Part shown: positions 48,359 to 59,491 of the stretch, one piece after another
Layout: every line of letters starts with the position of its first letter
How positions within the stretch are numbered: the stretch's first letter is position 1
Source of the DNA: Auriscalpium vulgare
Taxonomy: Eukaryota > Basidiomycota > Agaricomycetes > Russulales > Auriscalpiaceae
DNA length: 64,000 bases
Assembly (NCBI GenBank): GCA_019915015.1
Contig: JAHBBC010000002.1
Span: forward strand, 496,001 to 560,000
Reading direction: 5' to 3'
Notes under the pieces: model-generated
Database searches by the model: none
Told to the model about the DNA's origin: nothing
Seen by the model: only the letters and a program-made list of their open reading frames with translations
Program-made: the position numbers and the translations under genes

Positions 48359-50873
48359 ATGCCAGAGGGTGACATACCACGCCTTCCCCGGAGGAACAGG
48401 AAGGGAGATGACCCGAAGGTCATCGGACTCTGGAAGATAGGTCGGACAATCGGAAAGGGGAGTTCAGGTGTGTCCAGATACAACGTGCATTTATCTATCA
48501 AGCAGCCCGCCGGACTGACTGTCGTCCGCAGGTCGCGTACGCATCGCCCGCCATGCCAAAACAGGACAATACGCTGCAGTAAAGATCGTCTCCAAGACTG
48601 CTCTGGTCAACTCGCGCATGTCCATGCAAGGGCTCGACGAGCAGGCGGAGCGCATCCTCCTCGGTATCGAGCGGGAGATCGTCATTATGAAGCTCATCGA
48701 ACATCCCAACATCATGCGCCTCTACGACGTCTGGGAGACCTCTACTGAGCTCTACTTGATTCTCGAGTACGTCGAGGGCGGAGAGCTCTTCGACTACCTC
48801 TGCACCAAGGGCCGGCTGTCGACATCCGAGGCTCTGGGATACTTCCAACAAATCATCTCCGCGATAGACTATTGTCACAGCTTCAACATCGCACACCGTG
48901 ATCTTAAGCCCGAAAATCTGTTGCTTGACGCGGACAAGAATATCAAGGTCGCGGACTTCGGCATGGCCGCCTGGCAGATGAGCAACAGCAACGGCTTGCT
49001 GCAGACAGCGTGCGGCAGCCCGCACTACGCCGCACCCGAGGTCATTGAAGGGCGGGCGTACAACGGCTCGTCGTCGGACATCTGGTCGTGTGGCGTAATC
49101 CTCTTCGCTCTGCTCGCCGGAAGACTCCCCTTCGACGACGAAGACCTGCACACGCTGCTCGAGAAGGTGAAAGTGGGAAAGTACGACATGCCGAGCTCGA
49201 TCGACGCCCGTGCGCAGGATCTTATCACCAAGATGCTCGAGAAGGACGTGAGAAAGCGCATTACCGTCCCGCAGATCCTGGTGCACCCGTTCTACACGTC
49301 TCAAAAGGCGAAGAAGGCCGCATTCACGCCGCCCAAGCTGAACGACATTGCCCGTCCCCTCGCCAGCAAGGCAGCCATTGACCCGGATATCTTTGCGAAC
49401 CTGCGCACACTGTGGCACGGCACTTCGGACGACATCATCTTCGAGAAGTTGACCAACGAGGAGCGTACATGGGAGAAGGGCGTGTACCACTTGCTTCTGC
49501 AGTACCGGACGAAGCACATGGAGAATTACGACGCGCAGCAAGAAGCCATGATGCGTCAGGCGTCGAAGAGCCGCCGAAAAAAAGCAGTGGAATCACCTAA
49601 TCCCGATCTGACGCTGCTACCCCCTCGTGCGGATCCTCCCACTCCGCGCCGAGCCGCTGGCGGTCGAGACCTGTCCCCTATAGTCATCGACACAGCACCA
49701 GTCACGCCCAGCCTCCTGACCCCGCAGTACTTCTACTCTCCTGGGCCCCCTTCAGCTTCCACTGCGACGCCTTCCTCCGGGCCATCACCCATGTCTCCAA
49801 ACTTTCCGCCAACGCCCAACATGGCGACGTTCCCGATGTCGCCCGCCTCGCCGATCTGGGAGGCGCTCAACATCGTTCCGCCAGATGTACCGGAAATGCA
49901 GGACGAGAAGGTGCAGCAATTCTTTCACCAGATCTTTGAGCACCTCAACATGATGCAGATGAGGGCAGTGGCGATGGGCAGCCCGAATCCCTTGTCGCCG
50001 AATGCCGCGCTCTCCCCGCAAGCAGAGTATTTTGGGGGCATACATGAAGCGCCATGGTCGCCCACCACTGAGGACCACGCTGCGTACCAGGACGCAAAAG
50101 CTAATGCGGCAGCCTCGATACGCAGCAACGCAACCAAGCCCCTCAGCATCCGGCGTGGGCTTCGCAAACCCGCGCCTCTGCAGCTGAGTGCTGACAAGGA
50201 GAACGCTGCGCAGGCGGTGAACGGGGACTTGGGCGAGGTAGGCGGGATCGAGGGCGAGAATTTAGGACGCAAGTCATCGCTGAAGAGCAAGAGTGGGGCG
50301 CGCAGGGCAGCGTTGGCGGATCGGCGGGTCCAGATTGTGGAACCTGACGGAGATCGCGGTCGCCTCCGTCGTAAGAAAAGCACATCGGGCCCATCGACAC
50401 CTACAGACGGTGCACTCCCATCTCCCCTGCTCTCCCCCGCGTGGTTCGGAAACCTGTTCAAGTTCAAGCCCGCGAGCTTCAGCCTACTCTCCGTGCACGA
50501 TGCGCATGCCTCCCGCGAAGAGTGCCGCCGCATCCTCAGTAGCATCGGCGTGCGAGTGATCCTCACGCAAGCTGAGGAGACAGGCATCCTCAAGTGCAAG
50601 GTGGACGAGATGGTGGATCCGGCGGGGGTGATGGGCGTAGCCAAGGCAGTGCGATTTCGGGTCGAGGTTCACAGACCGACTCCACCTCAGACCCTCGCGG
50701 GATACTCGACAACTTTGCAGCTCGTCCAAGAGAAGGGGGCGCTTTCAAGCTTCAAGCTGGTATACAACCGCCTGCGAAGAGAATGGGACTTGGACGCGCC
50801 GAAGATTCCCTTACCTGACCCCAGCCCGGCGCTGACAGAGGGAGGGAGGTTCGCCGATCTGCTGTATGGATGA
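48359..50873 (+). CDS. Gin4/Hsl1/Cdr2 (Nim1-type) protein kinase
   Basis: Ser/Thr kinase of the Nim1 group, which in yeasts acts at the bud neck or cortical nodes to restrain Wee1 and organise septins. Exons are 48359-48467 and 48532-50873, about 816 residues. The kinase domain lies at about 22-300: the P-loop IGKGSSGRVRIARHAKTG is split by the intron, Lys in AAVKIV, HRDLKPENLLLD, DFGMAAW, CGSPHYAAPEVIEG, and SSSDIWSCGVILFALLAGRL. The middle is Pro/Ser-rich and disordered (SPGPPSASTATPSSGPSPMS). The C-terminus has a KA1-like domain (FKFKPASFSLLSVHDAHASR, GILKCKVDEMV, SSFKLVYNRLRREWD), expected to bind acidic membrane lipids. Which member (Gin4, Hsl1 or Cdr2) cannot be decided without a tree. 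Confidence 0.92.
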
Positions 50874-51285
50874 AGATGACTATGGCGGACATCGGTGGGA
50901 GGCATCTTGTAGAACATCACATTTGTAACTGGTCTGACCTTACAACACGTCAAAGTATTCCCTCTGTACAACACATTAGTATACCCTGTAATATCAAAGG
51001 TCCACTATCGTCGTCGTTGAACTTCGTGCTTGCTGCTCAATGGTACGTCGGTCGGTCGGGCTAAAGATGCGCCGAAGTCGAATGAGAAAAGATTTCTTCA
51101 AGTGTGAGCGGCATCATGAATGCTTGGGAAGACTCGATGAGAGGCGAGGGAATTGGCTGCAATCCGGGGTCCCGCCGCCGAAGGCGACTTTCGTCTGAGG
51201 CGCGCTCTTGAACGCGTCGTCCAGCTCTTGCCTCCTCTTAGACCACCTCCATTTCAGACCTCGCTTTTTTCGGCGGTGAAAGGTC
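50874..51285. other. intergenic, SF3B3 promoter
   Basis: 412 bp between two + strand genes. No coding signal of its own. Confidence 0.5.
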
Positions 51286-54200
51286 ATGCATCTGTACAAC
51301 CTCACGCTGCAGAGCGCAAGTGCAACCCCACAGGCAATCGTGGGGAACTTCTCTGGCGCGCGGCAGCAAGAGATTATTGTGTCACACGGGACGCGACTGG
51401 AGCTCCTGCGGCCGGATTTACAGACCGGAAAGCTGTCTACGGTGATTGCGACGGATGTCTTTGGGTCAATACGCTCGCTTGCGACGTTCAGGCTGACAGG
51501 AGGGACGAAAGGTGCGTAGCCTATCCTGGATCCGGCATGCTCGTGTTGACGTACATTTTATCTAGACTATGCCATCGTAGGCTCGGACTCTGGTCGCATT
51601 GTAATCTTGGACTATGACCCGAGAACAAGCAGCTTCGTCAAAGTTCACCAGGAGACCTTTGGCAAGTCCGGCGCGCGACGAATTGTCCCTGGCCAATACC
51701 TCGCGACAGACCCCAAGGGTCGCGCAGTCATGATTGGCGCATTGGAAAAGGCGAAGCTCGTGTACATTCTCAATCGCGACGCGGCCGCCAACTTGACTAT
51801 TTCGTCGCCTCTTGAGGCGCACAAAAACGCGGCGATTATTCACCACATCGTCGGCCTGGATGTTGGGTTCGAGAATCCCATTTTCGCTGCGCTGGAGGTG
51901 GATTACACCGAGTCAGACCAAGACCCGACAGGGGAGGCGTTCAATAATGCCAGTAAGGTTCGTAGCGATCGCTCTTCACCCGTGACTTGTCTAATGACAG
52001 ACTGCGTCAGGTCCTCACGTACTACGAGCTCGACCTCGGTCTGAACCACGTCGTCCGGAAGTGGAGCGAGCCGACAGATCCTCGCGCAAATCTTCTCGTT
52101 CAAGTGCCGGGCGGTCAACTTGCGTCCTCTGATCGCTTTGATGGTCCTTCAGGCGTTCTCGTTTGCGCTGAGGACCATATCATCTACAGGCATATGAATG
52201 CTACACAACATCGTATTCCTATTCCTCGGAGACGGCACCCACTAGAAGACACAGACCGGGGGCTGATCATCACGTCGGCTGTCATGCACAAAATGAAGGT
52301 GCGTAGCAGGTTCTGTGGCGATTATCAAGAGTCTCATGGAGTGTGGCGGGCAGGGCGCATTTTTCTTCCTCCTGCAAAGTGAGGAAGGTGATTTGTACAA
52401 GGTTACGATCGAGCACGAAAACGAGGATGTGAAGGCGGTTAAGATTAAGTACTTTGATACCGTTCCTATCGCTTCCAGTCTCTGCATCCTCAAATCTGGT
52501 TTCCTTTACGTAGCGTCTGAGTTCGGGAACCAGTGCGTCACACATGCCCCCCTTCCTGTCATCTGAACTGATCTACGCTCTTTCCTAGGCAATTGTATCA
52601 ATTCCAGAAGCTCGGAGACGACGACAACGAGCCTGAGTATAGCTCGACAGACTACCCCTCGTACGGCATGGCCGACTCTACTCAGCCTCTCCCTCGCGCT
52701 TACTTCCATCCACGACCACTTGAGAATCTGGCTCTCGCGGACGAGACAGAGTCGCTGAACCCTATCATTGACGCAAAGGTCTTGAACTTGCTGCCGAATT
52801 CGGACACGCCGCAGATTTTCACAGCGAATGGGCGGGGTGCTCGCAGTACGTTCAGGACGCTACGGCATGGGCTGGACGTGGAAGAGACTGTCAGCTCCGA
52901 TCTGCCGGGCATCCCGAACGCTGTCTGGACGACCAAGATCAAGGAAGATGGTTCGTCGCACCCGTGAATTCAATTGGTTCTATATTAACGGTCTTCTCAT
53001 CATGCTCCAGATATGTACGATTCATACATCATTTTATCGTTCGTCAATGGTACCCTTGTCCTCTCCATCGGCGAGAATATCGAAGAAGTCCAGGACAGCG
53101 GCTTCCTGTCCTCGGCACCAACACTTGCCGTGCAGCAAATTGGCGCGGACGCGCTCTTGCAGGTCCACCCCCAAGGCATTCGCCACATCCTCGCTGACCG
53201 CACAGTCAACGAATGGCGAGCTCCCGCAGGTAAAACGATTGTAGCGGCAACAACAAATAAGCGGCAGGTGGTCGTTGCACTCAGCTCGGCCGAAATCGCG
53301 TACTTCGAGCTAGACCTCCAGGGCCAGCTGAATGAGTTCCAAGACAGGAAGGCGATGGGTAGTAGAGTGCTTGCGCTGAGCGTCGGTGAGGTGCCAGAGG
53401 GACGGCAGAGGACAGCGTATCTCGTACGTCCTTCAGCATGTCCTTGAAGTGGGCTTATCAATAACTCGACATTTTTCCAGGCCGTTGGCTGTGAGGACCA
53501 GACTGTGCGCATCATCTCGCTCGATCCCGACAACACCCTGGAGGCCATCAGTTTACAATATGTCCCGTCGCCCGCTACTTCGATCTGCATAGCAGAGATG
53601 CTTGACGCGTCGATCGACCGTACTTCGCCAACAATGTTTGTCAACATTGGCCTTCAAACCGGCGTGCTCATGCGTACTGTTTTGGATCCGGTACAAGGGC
53701 GGCTTGTCGACTCTCGCCAGAGGTCAGTGTTGGTTTCATTGCTATTTCATCTCTCGCGCTAAGACAATTGTTCAGGTTCTTGGGCACACGACCAGTGAGA
53801 CTGATAAAAGTACAAACACAAGGACAGCCAGCCATTCTTGCGCTATCATCGCGCACATGGCTTAATTACACGCATCAAAATCTCATGCACTTTACCCCGC
53901 TCATCTTCGAGACATTGGACTATGCATGGAGTTTCTCGGCGGAGCTCTGTCCTGAGGGTCTGATTGGTATCACCGGCAGCGTCCTTCGGTGAGAGTCATT
54001 TTCATGGACGTGCGGGTACATCGCTGACACATCACCGTAGGATATTTCAAATTCCCAAGCTTGGCACGAAGCTAAAGCAAGACTCCATACCGCTCTCATA
54101 TACACCTCGCAAAATGCTCGTACATCCCGTGAATAGTCACTTCTATGTCATCGAAGCTGACTACCGCGTGCTTGGAGACGATGCCGCAGCGCAGAAGGTG

Positions 54201-55599
54201 CAAGAGCTTGTACGTTGTTCCTCTTCTCCCTCGAAAATCCTAAGCTCACATTTCTGCAACAGCGGTCAGCAGGGAAACGCATAGATGAAGAGATGCTCAA
54301 TCTCCCCCCAGATCAGTTCGGACGTGCGAAGGCACCTGCAGGGACGTGGGCATCATGTATACGCGTGATAGATGCAATCGAGGTGCGTCTTGAAACTTTT
54401 GAAACAGTGCAAGCATCACAATGCTCACGTTCGTCGCTACCTTAGGGAAAGACAGTGGCCGTCGTTCCTCTTGACAACAATGAGGCAGCGTTCTCATTGG
54501 CCGTAGTGCCCTTCGAGGCGCGGCAGAACGAGCTTCTCCTTGTCGTGGGCACAGCCCAAGAAACATTTCTTGCTCCGCGGTCATGCAAAAGTGGTTTCTT
54601 GCGAACGTACAAGTTCTTGGAGGATGGTGTGAGCATCGAGTTGTTACACAAGGTGCGCTACGCTCTACGTTTGGTTGAGTCGAGGAGAACTAACCTACGT
54701 TTGGCAGACAGAGACAGACGATGTCCCTCTATCACTGATGGCATTCCAGGGCCGACTGGTCGCAGGCATTGGGAAGGCATTACGGATATACGATATCGGG
54801 AAGAAAAAGTTGCTACGGAAAGTTGAGAATAAGGTATCTCATTACTCCATCAGCTTGTGCAGCACGCCCTCATGGTCTTCCTTCCACTTCGCAGACTTTT
54901 GCGGCGGCAATTGTCACTCTCAACACGCAAGGCTCGCGGATATTGGTTGGCGACATGCAAGACTCAATATCATTCGCCGTATACAAGGCGCCAGAAAACA
55001 GGCTGCTCGTATTCGCTGACGACACGCAGCCACGCTGGATCACCTGCTCAACGATGGTCGACTACACGACCGTCGCCGCTGCTGACAGGTTTGGCAACGT
55101 CTTTGTCAACCGCCTTGATATCAAGGTCTCGGACCAGGTTGACGACGATCCGACGGGCGCGGGCATCCTGCACGAGAAGGGCATCCTGATGGGCGCGCCG
55201 CACAAGACATCCCTGCTCGCGCATTTCCACGTAGGTGACCTTGTCACGTCCATCCACAAGACGTCCATGGTTGCCGGCGGCCGCGACGTCCTCGTATACA
55301 CGGGGCTGCATGGGACGATCGGCATCTTGGTACCGCTCGTGTCGAAGGAGGACGTCGACTTCATCTCGACGCTGGAGCAACACATTCGGACGGAGCAGAC
55401 GAGCCTCGTCGGACGCGATCACCTGTCGTGGCGCGGGTACTATGTGCCGGTGAAGGCGGTCGTGGACGGCGACCTGTGCGAAAGCTTCGCTCGCTTGCCC
55501 GTGGCGAAGCAGCAGGGGATTGCCGGGGAGCTGGACAGGACGGTGGGCGAGGTGCTGAAGAAGCTGGAGCAGCTGCGGGTGACGGCGAGCGGTTACTAA
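51286..55599 (+). CDS. RSE1: splicing factor 3b subunit 3 (Rse1/SAP130)
   Basis: WD/beta-propeller scaffold of the SF3b complex in U2 snRNP. It starts [20 protein letters not shown], exactly as expected for the family, and continues with [120 protein letters not shown] and [20 protein letters not shown]. The C-terminal CPSF_A region has [56 protein letters not shown] and [20 protein letters not shown]. About 12 short introns; about 1,200 residues, full length. The stop is at 55599. It is convergent with TMA16, with about 316 bp between stops. Confidence 0.97.
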
Positions 55600-55915
55600 T
55601 GAATGAGTCCATGTAAATATATCGCCGTGTTTGGATGTTGTTGCTTTGCTCAAAAAACTGCTGCTCCATCGTTGAAAGGAGTCGCGGTCTCACCCTGCTG
55701 TCACTGGCCCACCAAACGATGACCACCTTGTTGCTATGTAAGCTATGTAAGTTATCAGCTACGTAGGTGACGAAACTGCGGGATGCGCGCAGTTTGAGGT
55801 GCACGAAGGAGACGTGTTGCGCCTGGCACGAATAGAGTTGTAAGCTCGGCGCACGTCGAAGGGTTCTCTTTAGACATAGAAGCTGCACACTCTGCATCCA
55901 TTGAAACGTACGAAC
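55600..55915. other. convergent 3' region SF3B3 / TMA16
   Basis: 316 bp, AT-richer, no coding signal. A direct repeat GTAAGCTATGTAAG near 55738-55752 is probably incidental. Confidence 0.45.
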
Positions 55916-56696
55916 TCATAGCGGGCCATCCATGGTCATCATCGTACTAGAAAACCTTGACGACGGCTCTTGGGCAAGCGGCGCGTCTACAACGTCCATG
56001 GCCTCGAAGTCAGGCGTGGGATCGCGACCAGATGGATCATCCTCGAGCGTGAAATGCTTGCCCAGACGTGACAAGGTGGCGACGTCTGGTCTTGAGCTTG
56101 ATATTCGGATGTGTCGCAGGAGCTGCGTGTACGGGAACTCGACCTGATCCCACCGACGGAACAACGCGACATTCGCTTCATGAGTGAGATCGGGCACCTC
56201 TGAAGCCGTCCGATTAGCGACGAGAAACCAAAAGGAGGAGGATACGCACCCATCCCTGTGCGATACTGCTCCGCCTCCTGCAGCATGATCTCCTCTAGCT
56301 TTGTCTCCTTCGTGCTCTTTGGACGGCCCTTCCGCCTTGCCTTCCTTTCCTCCTCCAGATCATCGTCATTACGGGTGAGCCAAATGTTGCGGATGATGCC
56401 ATGAAGCTCCTCGAGGGTTAAGACACCTTCATCTGGCATCGCGTGGAAAAAAAACCCATAGAAATTGGCTACAGAATGTACAGATTTGAGCACCAGCACT
56501 AAATGTACAGAGCTTGCAATCGCGCACTTTTCGAAGAATGTTTTTGAGATCGCTTGGCCGCTTGGCCGGCAAGCTTGCTTTTGCGGACTTGGGTACGGTT
56601 TAGCTGCCCGGCCTTGCGGGATCCAGGGTGGAAGATCTTCTCCTTCTTCCCCTTTGTTTCTTTTGAAGCTGGCTTGCCTGTCTTTGAAGGAGCCAT
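55916..56696 (-). CDS. TMA16: translation machinery-associated protein 16
   Basis: A small basic factor that binds pre-60S ribosomal particles. It starts at ATG 56696 (MAPSKTGKPASKETKGKKEK). The N-terminal signature FHPGSRKAGQLNRTQVRKSK and KLAGQAAKRSQKHSSK is typical of the family. After an intron follow YGFFFHAMPDEGVLTLEELH, IRNIWLTRNDDDLEEERKAR and KGRPKSTKETKLEEIMLQEA. The last exon has LTHEANVALFRRWDQVEFPY and QLLRHIRISS, then an acidic tail ending in MTMDGPL. About 220 residues, normal for the family. It is divergent from DPB2; the shared 155 bp promoter contains two ACGCGT boxes. Confidence 0.9.
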
Positions 56697-56851
56697 GTTG
56701 ATCAGAAGGAAATGCGCGGATAGGCGAAAAGAGGCGAAAAGGCGCCAAGCAAGGCCAAATAACGCGTCGCGAGCTGTAGACGCGTGACGCGCTCGACTCT
56801 CCCTTGCACTCGACCTCTGCTACGAGTCTGCTTGACATCGAAGGACTCCCC
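56697..56851. promoter_or_regulatory. divergent promoter TMA16 / DPB2 with ACGCGT boxes
   Basis: ACGCGT occurs at 56762-56767 and 56780-56785, 18 bp apart, with a near match ACGCGC at 56787-56792. In yeasts this MluI cell-cycle box is bound by MBF (Mbp1/Cdc10-type factors) and drives G1/S transcription of replication genes such as DNA polymerase subunits. Function here is inferred from motif and context. Confidence 0.65.
56762..56785. promoter_or_regulatory. paired MluI cell-cycle boxes (ACGCGT x2)
   Basis: Two perfect ACGCGT hexamers 18 bp apart between the divergent TMA16 and DPB2 starts, 67-90 bp from the DPB2 ATG. Probable MBF site. Confidence 0.6.
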
Positions 56852-59074
56852 ATGTCAATCTCACGGCAACAAACTATTATCCGGGTAGGAAGCGTCTACG
56901 TCTGACAGGGCTTCATCTCATCCTTCCGCAGGTGTTCCGGAAATACAGCCACTCTTTGGGTCCCACAGAGCTCGACTTCCTCGAGGCTGTCCTTGAAAGG
57001 CACGAGATCGACGACGAAGATGTAGAACAATCTATAGAGCTCATAGCGAAGGAGTACAACAAACAAGACGGCAAGCTTCACCCTCCGTTTCTGTCTGCGA
57101 TGGTCTAATCTCTTCTCCGGCAGATGCCGTCATGAAGGTCTCCCTGGAGACATTGAGACGCGTGTTTGATGCGCTGCAAAGCTCGGGCGAGCAGCATGTC
57201 CGCAGAGAAGACGCGTTCGTTGACCCCGAGAAGCATCTCCACTTCATTGATGCCTTCGACATGCCTCTATGGCGATGGTCCAACGAACGCAGCACATTCG
57301 AAAAGTACGCCTCACGCGGGACGAGCAGGTCCAAGCACTAACATCTGTGGAAAAGACCCTCCCATCGTCCTACTTCTCTAGGCTCGGCCGACTCACGCGT
57401 GCTGTCTGCGCGCGACCGACTGAATATCATCAAGCAGACCATTCTGCGCAACGAACACTTCACTCCTTCGACCATCCCAACACGAGACCGAGAACACCTT
57501 CTCACTGTAAGTCGTTGCCCAGCTTCATTAATGACTTACACATAGCGGAGGCCCGCAGATCAGGTCAACAAAACAGCTCCTTGGCAGACCGGGCCAACGT
57601 TTTCTGCTTTTCGGCATGCTGGCGCACTCGAAGGAGGGTAAGCTTTGTCTCGAAGATCAGGACGGCATCGTTGAGCTGGACTTCTCGGAGCTGGTGAGAG
57701 CGTGGTGCGTGAAATCCAATGCAAACCGAGTTGACAAACGCGGCAGGACCAACCAAGCGAGGGCCTCTTCACGGAGGGCGCATTTGTAATGGTTGAAGGT
57801 GACTACACAGAAAACTCTACATTCCTGGTAATTGCGGTGGGTCACCCTCCATGCGAAAGTCGAGAGACCGCAAGGTTAGACGACCGCACAGCTCCTGCTG
57901 TACACACAGTTTGACAATACCTCCAGATCGATCTTCGGCCATATCGACTTCCTAGGCAAAGGCGCCACCACCCCGCTTGAAGACGTGCGTACCTCTCTGA
58001 TTATAGCCCTCGGCGATGCTGCTCACGCCAGTCTCGAAGTCACAATATACCCAACGAATCCAGGAAGACTTCTCCGAGATGACCTTTTTCTTTTTCTCGG
58101 ACGTGTGGCTCGACCACCCCGACACGATGCGCGGCCTGCGCAAGGTCTTCGACAACTGCATTGAAAATAACTACATCCCCAAAGTTGCTGTGCTGTGTGG
58201 CAACTTCACGAGCCGCGGAATCGCGCAGGGCAACAGCCGGGATGTGCAAAGATACCAAGGCAAGCCCTCCCCATCCCTCCCACAGAGCTCGCAGCAGATC
58301 AAATTTGCATTTTGTTTAGAGGGCTTCGACGCCCTCGCGGACCTCATCGCGTCCTACCATGTCCTCACACAGAACACGCACTTCGTCTTCGTGCCGGGCC
58401 CGCTCGACCTTGCCATCAACTCCATCCTCCCGCGGCGCCCGCTGCTCTCCTCCTTCACCGCACGCCTGCGCGCGAAGATCCCGAAGCTGCACCTATCGAG
58501 CAACCCGTGCCGCCTCAAGTTCTTCGGGCAGGAGATCGTCGTGTTCCGCGAGGACATGATGGCGCGCATGCTGCGCAACCTTGTCGGCGTCAAGCCAAGC
58601 GTGCGGAACGAGGATTTGAAGCGTTATGTGCGTGCATACCTTGCGCATAAATATTCAAATCATAATGATGTGCATCGCAGCTCGTACAATCGATCCTCGA
58701 CCAAAGCCACCTTACTCCTCTGACGAACAATATCCAACCGGTGCTCTCAGAATACGACCATTCCTTACGGCTGTATCCCCTGCCCACCGTGGTAAGTCGC
58801 CATTCACCTCAATATTTATAGCCGTGACGTCAACACCCTGCCTGCGGTATAGGTCGTCCTGGCGGACAAGTACGAAAGCTATCGCATGACATACGAAGGC
58901 TGCCACGTCTTCAATCCGGGAAGCTTCGTTGGCAACGCGTTCAATTTCTCGGCTTACACACCCGCGAATAAGGAGTCAGAAGCCTGGTAAGTTTGGAGGC
59001 TGGCACGCCTGTGTATCGCGAGAATAGACGCTGACCGCCATCGCAGTGTCGTGGACATAGAGTTAGACGACTAG
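56852..59074 (+). CDS. DPB2: DNA polymerase epsilon subunit B
   Basis: Essential non-catalytic subunit of the leading-strand polymerase that joins it to the CMG helicase. It starts at ATG 56852 ([11 protein letters not shown], then [20 protein letters not shown]). The N-terminal part includes [20 protein letters not shown] and [20 protein letters not shown]. The middle has [19 protein letters not shown] and [20 protein letters not shown], then an OB-type part ([21 protein letters not shown]). The inactive calcineurin-like phosphoesterase domain has [52 protein letters not shown] and [20 protein letters not shown]. It ends [20 protein letters not shown] plus CVVDIELDD. About 11 introns; roughly 540 residues. 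Confidence 0.94.
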
Positions 59075-59491
59075 ACTTCGCGTTCACTCATGTCCTGTGT
59101 CCCTGTTTCCCATCTGCTTTCCGTGTAGCGCTAGTGTATTTCCTTTCTTCAATGAGGAGTTCATATACCAAGATGCAGCCTCGTTATTGATTATTGGCTG
59201 AAGATCAATCAAAATACACGGAGAGATTCGACTATCACTTGGGCCGTACACTACGTCGAGGGGCTACCACATGCCGCAAGAGATCAGAGTTCAATGCTTA
59301 TAAGATAGTGATGATAGTAGTACAGACGCATCGTACAAAACATCAGACGTGCGAGGAAACCGTGAGGAATATGAGGAATGGGAGCCAGGTATCGTATAAA
59401 GTACAGTCGCAGCAAGATACCACACCAAATCATTCTAGAAATGCAGATAAATAACACCGATCGAAGCTCGAAGGGAAACACAACTCGCGCG
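59075..59491. other. convergent 3' region DPB2 / forkhead gene
   Basis: 417 bp of AT-rich sequence with no coding signal. Likely overlapping 3' UTRs. Confidence 0.5.

Noticed and set aside
48498..49541. 347-codon - strand open frame
   Set aside because: Antisense to the kinase catalytic domain, which is unambiguous on the + strand.
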